Positions 23,454 through 32,324 of a DNA stretch of 64,000 bases are shown piece by piece; the first letter of the stretch is position 1, and each line of letters opens with the position of its first letter. Origin of the DNA: Immundisolibacter sp049322795 (GTDB lineage Bacteria > Pseudomonadota > Gammaproteobacteria > Immundisolibacterales > Immundisolibacteraceae); contig JBMOQH010000019.1 of NCBI GenBank assembly GCA_049322795.1, positions 186,001-250,000 of the forward strand. The letters run 5' to 3'. Under the pieces are notes generated by a model. The model was not told where the DNA came from and made no database searches. It saw only the letters and a program-made list of their open reading frames with translations. Both the position numbers and the translations under genes were made by a program.

Positions 23454-24327
23454 GCAGCTCGCGCCCGGTCAGTTCCAGGAACAGGTCTTCGAGCGTGCGC
23501 TCGCGGATGCGCAGGCGGCCCAGGCTGGCGCCGGCGCCTTCGAGCGCGTGCAGCGCGGCCGCCACGTCGCGCGTCGACAGCTCCCACAGCTCGCCCGCGT
23601 CCAGCAGCACATGGCCAAATTCGGCGGGCGGCGCGAAGTCGGCCTTCGGCAGGGTCAGGATCACGTCCTCGAAATGCGCCTTCAGCAGCGCGTCCGGCGA
23701 GCCCTGCGCGATGATGCCGCCGCGGTCCATGATGGCGATCTCGTCGCACAGCACGTAGGCCTCCTCCATGTAGTGCGTGGTCAGCACGATGGTCTTGCCC
23801 TGCGCCTTGATGTCCTGCACCAGCTTCCAGAAACTGCGCCGCGCCTGCGGGTCGAGGCCGGTGGTCGGCTCGTCCAGAAACACCAGATCGGGGTCGTTCA
23901 CCAGCGCGATCGCCAGCAGCAGGCGCTGGCGCTGCCCGCCGGACAGCTTGCGGTTGTCGCGCTCGAGCAGGTCGCGCAGCTGGCACAGGTCGATCAGCGA
24001 CTCCAGATCCGCCCGCCGCGGGTAGAGACTATGGAACAGCACCAGCGTCTCGCGCACGGTCAGGAAGTCCTGCAATGCGGTCGACTGGAACTGGATGCCG
24101 GCTTCCGCGCGAAACTGCGCGCCCTGCGTCTGGCCGCGGTACAGCACCGCGCCGGCGGTCGGCCGGCAGATGCCCTCCATCATCTCCACCGTGGTGGTCT
24201 TGCCGGCGCCGTTCGGCCCCAGCAGACCAAAGCAGGAACCGGCCGCGACGCGGAAACTCACGCCCGCCACGGCGCGCACGCCGGGGTATTCCTTGACCAG
24301 ATCGCGGACTTCGAGAATGGGATCCAT
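23446..24327 (-). CDS. ABC exporter ATP-binding protein
   Basis: 293-residue ATPase. Walker A GPNGAGKTT, Q-loop FQSTALQDF, signature LSGGQRQRL, Walker B LVFLDEPTTGLD and the switch His in LTTHYMEEA are all intact. The C-terminal 80 residues are an accessory domain as in DrrA/CcmA-type exporters. The ATG at 24327 is preferred; a GTG two codons upstream is also in frame. It pairs with the following permease. Confidence 0.9.
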   Translation of the reverse strand: MDPILEVRDLVKEYPGVRAVAGVSFRVAAGSCFGLLGPNGAGKTTTVEMMEGICRPTAGAVLYRGQTQGAQFRAEAGIQFQSTALQDFLTVRETLVLFHSLYPRRADLESLIDLCQLRDLLERDNRKLSGGQRQRLLLAIALVNDPDLVFLDEPTTGLDPQARRSFWKLVQDIKAQGKTIVLTTHYMEEAYVLCDEIAIMDRGGIIAQGSPDALLKAHFEDVILTLPKADFAPPAEFGHVLLDAGELWELSTRDVAAALHALEGAGASLGRLRIRERTLEDLFLELTGRELRA

Positions 24328-24417
24328 GGGCACCGGGCGGTGGGGACTGGACGGCCCCGCAGCGCGGGTTTAGCGTGTGGCAGCCGGCCGGATTATCACC
24401 GATAAGGAGGACGCCTC

Positions 24418-24609
24418 ATGCCAGAGACCCGTCTGAACGGCGCCGCGACGCTGGACCAGCTGCGCCGCGAGCATCGCCTGCTGGATGCCGAGATCGACCA
24501 CATCGAAAACGGCCCGGGGCTCGCCTCCCCGCAGCTGAAGGAACTCAAGCGCAAGCGGCTCGAGCTGCGCGATCAGATCACCCGCCTGGAACGCGCCGCG
24601 AGCGGCTGA
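24418..24609 (+). CDS. DUF465 (YdcH-like) small coiled-coil protein
   Basis: 63-residue protein, nearly all helix, with the DUF465 pattern LRREHRLLDAEIDHIE and LKELKRKRLELRDQITRLE. An AAGGAGG lies 8 bases before the ATG. The function of the family is unknown. It is divergent from the ABC exporter and upstream of the Rieske oxygenase by 67 bp. Confidence 0.8.
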   Translation: MPETRLNGAATLDQLRREHRLLDAEIDHIENGPGLASPQLKELKRKRLELRDQITRLERAASG

Positions 24610-24676
24610 CGCCGCTGCGGCCGATCTGGCGAGCGGACCACAGAGCCCGCCGCCCGAACCCCCGAGGAGAACACGC

Positions 24677-26017
24677 ATGAACAAGCCCACCGAGCTGCCC
24701 AGCGCGCTGGCGCCGGCAAGCTACCTGTACGACGACCCGGCGCAGCAGATGTTCGGGGTCGACCGCCGCATCTTCACCGACCCGGACCTGTTCCGGCTGG
24801 AGCTCGAGCACATCTTCGAGGGCAGCTGGCTGTACCTGGCGCACGAAAGCCAGCTGCCGCAGCCGGGCGACTGGTTCACGCTGCACATGGGCCGCCAGCC
24901 GGTGGTGCTGATGCGCGGCCAGGACGGGCAGATTCGCGGCTTCGTCAACGCCTGCGCGCACCGCGGCGCGCAGCTGTGCCGCACCCAGCGCGGCAACGCG
25001 AAGTTCCTGACCTGCCCATACCACGGCTGGGTGTACGACAGCGCCGGGCGAAACGTGGAAATCAAGGACCGGACGACCGGCGCCTACCCGGCGCCGTTCG
25101 AAGGCCAGAACCACGACCTCAAGCCCCTGCCGCGGCTCGAGAACTACCGCGGCTTCCTGTTCGGCTCGCTCAAGACCGAGGTGCCGGCGCTGCGCGACTA
25201 CCTCGCCGCGGCGGCCGGCGTCATCGACGCCCTGGTCGACCAGTCGCCGGACGGGCTCGAGGTGCTGCGCGGCAGCTCCACCTACACCTTTCGCGGCAAC
25301 TGGAAGGTGCACGCCGAAAACGGCCTCGACGGCTACCACGTGGGCACCGTGCACGCCAATTTCATCGGCATGATCGCCCGGCGCATGGCCGAGCAGGGCA
25401 GCAAGGGCGTGGCCTCGATCGCCGACGACCGCATTCTCGAACTCGGCAGCGGCGCCTACGACCTCGGCAGCGGCCACATCCTGGCCTGGTCGGACGTGGC
25501 GCAGCCCGAGGTGCGGCCGCTGGCGCGCCAACGCGAGCGTCTGGCCCGGGAATTCGGCGCCGGCAAGGCGTCCTGGATGATTGACCGCATCCGCAACATG
25601 CTGCTGTTCCCGAACGTGTTCCTGATGGACCAGACGTCAACGCAAATCCGCGTGTTCCGCCCGCTGGCGCCGGACCTGACCGAAGTGCGCATCTACTGCC
25701 TGGCGCCGCGCGGCGAATCGGCCGACGCGCGGCGTTTGCGCGTGCGCCAGTTCGAGGACTTCTTCAACGCCAGCGGCATGGCGACGCCGGATGACCTGCG
25801 CGAGTTCGAGGCCAGCCAGAGCGGCTTCGCTGCGGCCTCCACCACCGGACCGCAGGACTACGCGCGCGGTGCCAGGCGCGCCCATCCGGGCGCGGACGCC
25901 GCGGCGCGCGCCCTTGGCATCGAACCGGTGCAAAGCAGCCCGAGCTTTCAGGACGAAACCCACCTGCCCGGCATCTTCCGCGAGTGGTTGCGCCTGCTGA
26001 GCGCGGGCAACACCTGA
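24677..26017 (+). CDS. Rieske non-heme iron oxygenase, alpha subunit
   Basis: 446 residues. The Rieske [2Fe-2S] ligands are C93 and H95 (CAHRG) and C113 and H116 (CPYHGW). The catalytic domain has ENGLDGYHVGTVH with D218, H221 and H226 binding mononuclear iron and N215/E214 preceding, as in benzoate, anthranilate and related ring-hydroxylating dioxygenases. No beta subunit, ferredoxin or reductase is nearby, so it may be an alpha-only type or use partners elsewhere. A GAGGAGAA-like ribosome site precedes the ATG. The substrate is unknown; the neighbouring sulfite dehydrogenase makes a sulfonated or sulfur compound possible. Confidence 0.88.
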   Translation: MNKPTELPSALAPASYLYDDPAQQMFGVDRRIFTDPDLFRLELEHIFEGSWLYLAHESQLPQPGDWFTLHMGRQPVVLMRGQDGQIRGFVNACAHRGAQLCRTQRGNAKFLTCPYHGWVYDSAGRNVEIKDRTTGAYPAPFEGQNHDLKPLPRLENYRGFLFGSLKTEVPALRDYLAAAAGVIDALVDQSPDGLEVLRGSSTYTFRGNWKVHAENGLDGYHVGTVHANFIGMIARRMAEQGSKGVASIADDRILELGSGAYDLGSGHILAWSDVAQPEVRPLARQRERLAREFGAGKASWMIDRIRNMLLFPNVFLMDQTSTQIRVFRPLAPDLTEVRIYCLAPRGESADARRLRVRQFEDFFNASGMATPDDLREFEASQSGFAAASTTGPQDYARGARRAHPGADAAARALGIEPVQSSPSFQDETHLPGIFREWLRLLSAGNT

Positions 26018-26057
26018 GCAGGGCGCCGCCGCACAACGCTGCGTAAGGGCGCCCTGC
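26018..26057 (+). terminator. Hairpin after Rieske oxygenase
   Basis: Perfect 10-bp arms GCAGGGCGCC (26018-26027) and GGCGCCCTGC (26048-26057) enclose a 20-base loop directly after the stop codon. There is no T run, so it may end or stabilise the transcript rather than act as a classical intrinsic terminator. Confidence 0.5.
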
Positions 26058-26122
26058 GGCATGGGGCGGCCGCGCGCTACGTCCTGCCACTGGCCGCGGT
26101 GCAGGGCGGTCTAGCGGCCTTA

Positions 26123-26162
26123 AGCCGATCGGCTATAAGCTCATTCCCAAATGAGCCGATCG
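26123..26162 (+). promoter_or_regulatory. Putative soeA promoter with repeated palindrome
   Basis: The perfect 12-bp palindrome AGCCGATCGGCT (26123-26134) recurs as AGCCGATCG at 26154-26162, 31 bp away, three helical turns. A -10-like TATAAG lies between them at 26134-26139. A nested CTCAT/ATGAG hairpin occupies 26140-26155. An operator pair around the promoter is the simplest reading; no clear -35 is visible. Confidence 0.5.
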
Positions 26163-26176
26163 CCGTAACCTGCTGC

Positions 26177-29032
26177 ATGCCGCGCCCCGACCCCCACGTC
26201 GATACCTCGCCCCGCGTCGCCGACGAGATCAAGACCACCACCTGCTACATGTGCGCCTGCCGCTGCGGCGTGCGCGTGCACCTGAAGGACGGCCGGATCC
26301 GCTACATCGACGGCAACCCGGACCATCCGGTCAACGGCGGCGTGATCTGCGGCAAGGGCAGCGCCGGCATCATGAAACAGGAGTCGCCGGCGCGGCTGCG
26401 CAAACCCCTGCTGCGCACCGGCGAACGCGGCAGTGGCGAGTTCCGGGAAATCGAGTGGGACGAGGCGCTTGGCCTGCTCACCGACCGCCTGGCCGGCATC
26501 CGCGGCAGCGACCCGCGCCGGCTGGCGCTGTTCACCGGCCGCGACCAGAGCCAGGCGCTGACCGGCTGGTGGGCGCAGCAGTTCGGCACGCCCAATTACG
26601 CCGCCCACGGCGGCTTCTGTTCCGTGAACATGGCCGCCGGCGGGCTGTACAGCATCGGCGGCAGCTTCTGGGAATTCGGCGAGATCGACTGGGAACACAC
26701 CCGGTATCTGGTGATGTTCGGCGTGGCCGAGGACCACGACAGCAACCCGCTGAAGATCGGTCTGGCCAGGCTCAAGGCGCGCGGCGCGAAGTTCGTGTCC
26801 GTGAACCCGGTACAGACCGGCTACTCGGCCATCGCCGACGAGTGGCTGGGCATCCGCCCGGGCACCGACGGCCTGCTGATCCTGGCGCTGGTGCACGAGC
26901 TGCTGCGCAGCGAGCAGGTGGATTTCGACTACCTCGCCCGCTACACCAACGCGCCGTGGCTGGTGATCGACGACCCGGGTGCGGCGGACGACGGCCTGTT
27001 CGCGCGCGACGCGGACGGCAATCCGCTGCTGTTCGATCGCCAGCGGAACGATCTGACGAGTGCCATGTCCCCCGACACCCAGCCGGTGCTGGCCGGCCGG
27101 CGCACGCTGCCGGACGGCCGCGGCGCGGTGCCGGTGTTCGAGCTGCTGGCGCGCCGTTATCTGGAACCGGCCTGGGCGCCGGAGTCAGTCGCCGATCAGG
27201 TGGGCCTTGCCGCCGCCAGCATCCGCGGGCTGGCGGCCGAGATCGCCCGGGCGGCCTTCGACCAGCCGGTCATCATCGACCAGCCATGGACCGACTGGGC
27301 CGGGCGCCGGCACGAGCGCATGGTCGGCCGGCCGGTGGCGTTTCATGCCATGCGCGGCATTTCGGCCCACAGCAACGGCTTTCACACCTGCCGCGCGCTG
27401 CATGTGCTGCAGATGCTGCTGGGCGCCGTCGACACGCCGGGCAGCTTTCGCTACCGGCCGCCGTTTCCGCGACCCGTGCCGCCGCGCCAACCGCCCTGCG
27501 GCAAACCCGGCGAGGTGAAACCCGGCCAGCCGCTGCCGGGCCTGCCGCTCGGCTTCGTGGCGAGTCCCGACGACCTGCTGCTGGACGCGCACGGCCGGGC
27601 CATGCGCATCGACAAGGCGTATTCCTGGGAAGCGCCGCTGGCCGCGCACGGCGCCATGCACGCGGTGATCCACAACGCCTGGCGGGGCGACCCCTACCCG
27701 ATCGACACGCTGTTCCTGTTCATGGCCAACATGGCCTGGAACTCCAGCATGAACAGCGCCGGCACGCTCGCCATGCTGACCGACCGCGACCCGGCCAGCG
27801 GCGAGTACCGCATCCCGTTCATCGTCTACTCGGACGCGTTCGCGTCTGAAATGGTGGCCTACAGCGATCTGGTGCTGCCGGACACGACGTATCTGGAACG
27901 CTGGGACGCCATCTCACTGCTGGACCGGCCGATCTCCAGCGCCGACGGCCCGGCCGACGCCATCCGCCAGCCGATCGTCCAGCCGGACCGGGACGTGCGC
28001 GGCTTCCAGTCTGTGCTGCTCGATCTTGGCGCGCGGCTCGGCCTGCCCGGCATGGTGAACGACGACGGCAGCCCGCGCTATCCGGGCGGCTATGCCGATT
28101 ACCTCGTCAACCACGAGCGCAAGCCCGGCATCGGCACGCTGGCCGGCTGGCGCGGCGCGGACGGCGGCCAGCACGGCACGGGCGCGGTCAACCCCGACCA
28201 GCTGCAGCGCTACATCGACAACGGCTGCTTCTGGCGCGATGAACTGCCGCAAGAGGCGCGCTACTTCAAGCACGCCAACCGCGACTACCTCGACTACGCG
28301 GCCCGCATGGGTTTCATCGCCAAGGCCGAGCCGATTGTCCTGCAGCTGTACAGCGAGCCGCTGCAGACCTTTCGCCTCGCCGCGCGCGGTCATGGCGCGG
28401 TGACGCCGCCGGCCGACCAGCGCGAGCGCATCGAGCGCCATTTCGACCCGCTGCCGATCTGGTACCCCCCGTTCGAGGGCGCGGCGATCGACAACGCCGA
28501 CTTCCCGCTGCACGCCATCACGCAGCGGCCGATGATCATGTACCACGCCTGGGATTCGCAAAACGCCTGGCAGCGGCAGATCCTGGGCAGCAACCGGCTG
28601 TACCTGCACCCGCAGACGGCGGCGCGCCTCGGCGTGGCCGACGACGGCTGGGTGTGGGTCAGCAGCCATCACGGGCGCATCCGCTGCCAGGTGCGCCTGA
28701 TGGCCGGCGTGAACCCGGACACGGTGTGGACCTGGAACGCGGTCGGCAAGCGGGCCGGTGCGTGGGGCCTCGACCCGGACGCCGCCGAGGCGCGCCAGGG
28801 CTTTCTGCTGAATCACCTGATCGCCGAGACCCTGCCCGGCGGCGGTCACTCCAACAGCGACCCGGTCACCGGCCAGGCCGCCTGGTACGACCTTCGCGTG
28901 CGCATCGAACCGGCCGCGGCCGACGAACCGGCCCACAGCGAACCGCAGTTCGCCACGCTGCCACCGCCGCCCGGCCTGCCGCCGGCGCCCCGGCGGCTGC
29001 AACGGGGCGCGGCGTTTCGCCGCCGCGGCTGA
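26177..29032 (+). CDS. soeA: SoeA-type sulfite dehydrogenase, molybdopterin subunit
   Basis: 951-residue bis-MGD molybdoenzyme of the DMSO-reductase superfamily. The N-terminal [4Fe-4S] ligands are C23, C26, C30 and C58 (TTCYMCACRCG ... VICGKGSAG). C148 in AHGGFCSVNMAA is the likely molybdenum ligand. The sequence and the absence of a Tat signal match cytoplasmic SoeA of the SoeABC sulfite:quinone oxidoreductase, rather than periplasmic polysulfide or thiosulfate reductases. The ATG at 26177 is chosen as the first Met before the cluster; a GTG at 26099 would run through the operator region. Its partners SoeB and SoeC follow only after an opposing gene. Confidence 0.8.
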   Translation: MPRPDPHVDTSPRVADEIKTTTCYMCACRCGVRVHLKDGRIRYIDGNPDHPVNGGVICGKGSAGIMKQESPARLRKPLLRTGERGSGEFREIEWDEALGLLTDRLAGIRGSDPRRLALFTGRDQSQALTGWWAQQFGTPNYAAHGGFCSVNMAAGGLYSIGGSFWEFGEIDWEHTRYLVMFGVAEDHDSNPLKIGLARLKARGAKFVSVNPVQTGYSAIADEWLGIRPGTDGLLILALVHELLRSEQVDFDYLARYTNAPWLVIDDPGAADDGLFARDADGNPLLFDRQRNDLTSAMSPDTQPVLAGRRTLPDGRGAVPVFELLARRYLEPAWAPESVADQVGLAAASIRGLAAEIARAAFDQPVIIDQPWTDWAGRRHERMVGRPVAFHAMRGISAHSNGFHTCRALHVLQMLLGAVDTPGSFRYRPPFPRPVPPRQPPCGKPGEVKPGQPLPGLPLGFVASPDDLLLDAHGRAMRIDKAYSWEAPLAAHGAMHAVIHNAWRGDPYPIDTLFLFMANMAWNSSMNSAGTLAMLTDRDPASGEYRIPFIVYSDAFASEMVAYSDLVLPDTTYLERWDAISLLDRPISSADGPADAIRQPIVQPDRDVRGFQSVLLDLGARLGLPGMVNDDGSPRYPGGYADYLVNHERKPGIGTLAGWRGADGGQHGTGAVNPDQLQRYIDNGCFWRDELPQEARYFKHANRDYLDYAARMGFIAKAEPIVLQLYSEPLQTFRLAARGHGAVTPPADQRERIERHFDPLPIWYPPFEGAAIDNADFPLHAITQRPMIMYHAWDSQNAWQRQILGSNRLYLHPQTAARLGVADDGWVWVSSHHGRIRCQVRLMAGVNPDTVWTWNAVGKRAGAWGLDPDAAEARQGFLLNHLIAETLPGGGHSNSDPVTGQAAWYDLRVRIEPAAADEPAHSEPQFATLPPPPGLPPAPRRLQRGAAFRRRG

Positions 29033-29044
29033 GGCGAGCGCGTG

Positions 29045-30223
29045 CTACAGCAGCGGATGACCGCTCAGGCCGTACTCGGCCCGGCCGTAGGACAGCATGT
29101 TGTCGTCGTACAGCTGACCGACGTGGATCAGCAGCATGACCAGGTCGCGCGAGTAGATTTCGAGCACGTCGCCGCGCGTGGTGGCGGCGCCGCCCAGCAT
29201 CTCCATGGCGCGGAAGGCGATCTGGCTCGCCTCGCGACACATCCACGAGCGCCACGCGTTCGGGCGGTTGCGATCCGCCTCGGACACCACCGGCGTGTTG
29301 GCCTTGTCCCAGGCCTCGAGCTGCTGCACGTAGCGCTCCTGCAGCGCCTCGATCGCGTCCTTGCGGGTCAGCAGCTCGGCTACGTTGCGCTGGGCGATGG
29401 GCGACTCCCACTCCTTGACGCCGTACAGCACGCGCTGGCGGTCGCGCACGCGCTGCTTCACCTCTTCGGCGATGCGCTGCACGGCACCGACGGCGATGGC
29501 GCCGAAGCCGACCGTGAACATGGGCATGAACGGAATGCGGTAGATGGGCGCCTCGGCCTCCACGTCGCCGCCCACCGGCTCCCCGGTGGTCTTGACGTGC
29601 AGCAGCGGCAGCACGCGGTGCCAGGGCACGAACACGTCCTCACAGCGCACCGTGTGGCTGCCGGTGCCGCGCAGGCCGAACGGGTCCCACTCGCCGACGA
29701 TGTCGATCTCGCTGGTGTTGACGGTGACCAGGCACGGCTGCGGCCCCGCGGCGTGACCCGGCACCTCGACCAAGGCACCCAGACCGATCCAGGTGTCCCA
29801 CTTGACCCCACTGCCCCAGTTCCACTGGCCGGACAGCTTCACGCCACCTTCGACGTACTGCACCTTGCCGATGGGAAAGAAGATGTCGGCCGTGAAGCCG
29901 TCGCTGTCGTAGATTTCCTTGCGCCCCTTGGGGTCGAGGAAGGCCACCCACTGCTCGTGCAGGGCCGTGAAGTAAACCAGCCAGGCCGCGGACGCGTTGT
30001 GCCGGGCGACCACCCGCACCACCTCGGAGAACGTGCGCGGACCCAGGGCAAAGCCGCCGTAGCGCCTGGGCCGCAGCAGCTTGTGAATCTGCGCCTTGTG
30101 CACCACATCGCGCAGCGCGAGCGAAAACCCGCCGCGGCGCTCGGCCTCGGCCACTTCGAGCGCCGCCTGCTGGCCGATATGCTCGGCGCGGGCAACCATT
30201 TCCTCGTGCGTCATCTCGCTCAC
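29045..30223 (-). CDS. Acyl-CoA dehydrogenase-like flavin monooxygenase
   Basis: 392-residue protein with the acyl-CoA dehydrogenase fold (helical N-terminus, beta middle with SGQWNWGSGVKWD and LRGTGSHTV, helical C-terminus). The family fits group D flavin-dependent monooxygenases such as HsaA, HpaB-like and DszC/SfnC, which use reduced flavin from a separate reductase. No reductase gene is next to it. The GTG start at 30223 has a perfect AGGAGG 7 bases upstream; an ATG three codons later is less well placed. It sits on the strand opposite to soeA and soeBC, between them, ending 13 bp from the soeA stop. Confidence 0.75.
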   Translation of the reverse strand: MSEMTHEEMVARAEHIGQQAALEVAEAERRGGFSLALRDVVHKAQIHKLLRPRRYGGFALGPRTFSEVVRVVARHNASAAWLVYFTALHEQWVAFLDPKGRKEIYDSDGFTADIFFPIGKVQYVEGGVKLSGQWNWGSGVKWDTWIGLGALVEVPGHAAGPQPCLVTVNTSEIDIVGEWDPFGLRGTGSHTVRCEDVFVPWHRVLPLLHVKTTGEPVGGDVEAEAPIYRIPFMPMFTVGFGAIAVGAVQRIAEEVKQRVRDRQRVLYGVKEWESPIAQRNVAELLTRKDAIEALQERYVQQLEAWDKANTPVVSEADRNRPNAWRSWMCREASQIAFRAMEMLGGAATTRGDVLEIYSRDLVMLLIHVGQLYDDNMLSYGRAEYGLSGHPLL

Positions 30224-30366
30224 GGCGACTCCTCCTGTCGAGCCTGTTTTGCAGTGCCGCGGCAGTCTAGCAAACCGCCGGCAAGCGGCGCCGCTGCCGC
30301 GCCTGACGGCCATCAAGACCAGCGCGCCACGCGGCGTGGTCATCTTTTTCACCCTGTGCGCAAGCC

Positions 30367-31125
30367 ATGACCCAAATCGCCAAGAACACCACCGGCCGCA
30401 AGCTCGGCCTGGTGATCGATCTGGACACCTGCGTCGGTTGCCATGCCTGCGCGGTGGCCTGCAAGGAATGGAACGACGGCGGCCACATGGCGCCGCTGAC
30501 CGACGAGAACCCCTACGGCGCCGAGCCATTTGGCGTCTGGTTCAACCGCGTGCACGCCTTCGAGGTCGGTCCCACGGTGGAATCCGGCTGTGGCGGGGAC
30601 ACGCGCACGGTGCACTTCCCGCGCTCGTGCCTGCACTGCGAGCAGCCGGCCTGCGTCACGGTGTGCCCGACCGGCGCCTCGTACAAGCGCGGCGAGGACG
30701 GCATCGTGCTCATCGACGAGGACAAATGCATCGGCTGCAAGCTGTGTTCCTGGGCCTGCCCGTACGGCGCGCGGGAGTACGACTACGCCAGCGGCACCAT
30801 GAAAAAGTGCACCCTGTGCGTGGACCGAATCTACAACCAGAACCTGCCGCCGGCCGAACGCCAGCCGGCCTGCGTGATGGTCTGCCCGGCGTCGGCGCGG
30901 GCTTTTGGTGATCTCGGCGACCCCGACTCGGCGGTCTCGAGGCAGGTGGCCGAACGCGGCGGCGTCGATCTGCTGCCGGACCTCGGCTACCGGCCGGTCA
31001 ACAAATACCTGCCGCCGCGACCGCGGCGGGCCGCCGCCGACAGCGAACCGCTGCCCGATGCCGCCGCCGGCGCGGACGTCGGCGAGCGCCTGTTGCGCTG
31101 GGTCGATCGCCTGCTGTCGCGCTGA
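30367..31125 (+). CDS. soeB: SoeB-type iron-sulfur electron-transfer subunit
   Basis: 252 residues with four ferredoxin-type cysteine clusters: CVGCHACAVAC, CLHCEQPACVTVCP, CIGCKLCSWACP and CTLCVDR ... CVMVCP. This is the DmsB/PsrB/SoeB fold that carries electrons from the molybdenum subunit to the membrane anchor. soeC follows after 8 bp. The nearest upstream gene in this orientation is soeA, 1.3 kb away, so it needs its own promoter in 30224-30366 or readthrough under the opposing gene. Confidence 0.82.
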   Translation: MTQIAKNTTGRKLGLVIDLDTCVGCHACAVACKEWNDGGHMAPLTDENPYGAEPFGVWFNRVHAFEVGPTVESGCGGDTRTVHFPRSCLHCEQPACVTVCPTGASYKRGEDGIVLIDEDKCIGCKLCSWACPYGAREYDYASGTMKKCTLCVDRIYNQNLPPAERQPACVMVCPASARAFGDLGDPDSAVSRQVAERGGVDLLPDLGYRPVNKYLPPRPRRAAADSEPLPDAAAGADVGERLLRWVDRLLSR

Positions 31126-31133
31126 GCCACGCC

Positions 31134-32081
31134 GTGCATCCCGCCGCCTCGGTCATCCTGTTTACCGTCACCTCCGGCATGGGCTACGGCCTGCTGATCC
31201 TGCTGGCCGTGCTGGGCCTGCTCGGCGCCGTGCCGGCGCAGCCGGCCTTCGGTGCAGCCGGCTTCGGCTGCGCGTTCGCCTTGATCACCGCCGGCCTGCT
31301 GGCGTCCACCTTCCACCTCGGACACCCGGAACGGGCCTGGCGGGCGCTGAGCCAGTGGCGCAGCTCCTGGCTGTCGCGCGAGGGGGTGCTGGCCCTTGCC
31401 GTGTATCCGCCGGGGCTGTGGCTGGCCGGCGGCTGGATCCTGGCCGGTCGCACCGACGGCCCATACGCCGTCGCCGGCGCGCTGACGGCAATCCTGGCCG
31501 TGCTGACCGTGCTGTGCACGGCCATGATCTATGCCAGTCTGAAGCCCATCCCGCAGTGGCGTAACCGTTGGGTGCCGGCGGCTTACCTCACGCTGGCGCT
31601 CGCCACTGGCGCCCTGTGGCTGGTCTTGCTGGCCAGCCTGTTCGATGTGGGGCGCGGACTGGCGTGCGCCATTGCCGCGCCGGCCCTGCTCGCCGCCGCC
31701 GGCGTGAAACAGGCCTACTGGCGCGCCATCGACGTCGCGGCGCCGCTGGCGCGGACGGCCGATGCCACCGGCCTTGCGGTGCTCGGCCAGGCGCGGCTGC
31801 TCGAACGCCCGCACACCGAGGCCAATTACCTGCAAAAGGAAATGGGCTTTCGCGTGGCGCGCACGCACGCCGCACGGCTGCGGCGCCTGGTGCTGTTGGT
31901 CGGCTTCGGCCTGCCGCTGCTGCTGGTGCTCGTGGCGGCCGTGCTGCCGGCACCGGCGGCCAGCGCGCTGCTGGCAGTGGCGCTGCTGGCCGGCATCCTC
32001 GGCACCCTCACCGAGCGCTGGCTGTTCTTCGCCCAGGCCCAGCACACGGTGAGCCTCTACTACGGCGCCGCGGCGGTCTAG
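31134..32081 (+). CDS. soeC: SoeC-type membrane anchor (DmsC family)
   Basis: 315-residue membrane protein with about eight hydrophobic segments, of the DmsC/NrfD-like anchor family. The segment FHLGHPERAWRALSQWRSSW is characteristic of DmsC-type anchors. It would pass electrons from SoeB to quinone. Start is GTG at 31134, 8 bp after soeB. Confidence 0.82.
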   Translation: MHPAASVILFTVTSGMGYGLLILLAVLGLLGAVPAQPAFGAAGFGCAFALITAGLLASTFHLGHPERAWRALSQWRSSWLSREGVLALAVYPPGLWLAGGWILAGRTDGPYAVAGALTAILAVLTVLCTAMIYASLKPIPQWRNRWVPAAYLTLALATGALWLVLLASLFDVGRGLACAIAAPALLAAAGVKQAYWRAIDVAAPLARTADATGLAVLGQARLLERPHTEANYLQKEMGFRVARTHAARLRRLVLLVGFGLPLLLVLVAAVLPAPAASALLAVALLAGILGTLTERWLFFAQAQHTVSLYYGAAAV

Positions 32082-32135
32082 CGCCAGCTCGTCTCAGGCG
32101 CTGGACACCACCGCGCGGAATGCCCGACCTCCGGC

Positions 32136-32285
32136 TCAGGCGACGCCGAGATGCTCGAGCCTGCCGCGCAGCACTTCGGCCTGCGCCGCCAACGCCCGAT
32201 ACTCGGTCACCGGGCGACGCTTCTCTGCGCCCAGAATGGCGGCCATCTCGAGAGCGCGCCCCGGATCGCCCGGTGATCGCTTCAC
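32136..32285 (-). CDS. Possible small protein downstream of tatD
   Basis: A 49-codon frame starting GTG at 32285 encodes a basic, helix-prone peptide (ALEMAAILGAEKRRPVTEYR, then ALAAQAEVLRGRLEHLG). It is in the same frame as tatD and lies 40 bp beyond the tatD stop, so it could be a small co-transcribed gene or a decayed tail. No ribosome-binding site is evident. The rest of the 243-bp gap between soeC and tatD holds nothing else I recognise. Confidence 0.25.
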   Translation of the reverse strand: MKRSPGDPGRALEMAAILGAEKRRPVTEYRALAAQAEVLRGRLEHLGVA

Positions 32286-32324
32286 TCGCTCAAAGAGACC
32301 CGGCGCAGACGGCAGCGTGCCGAT

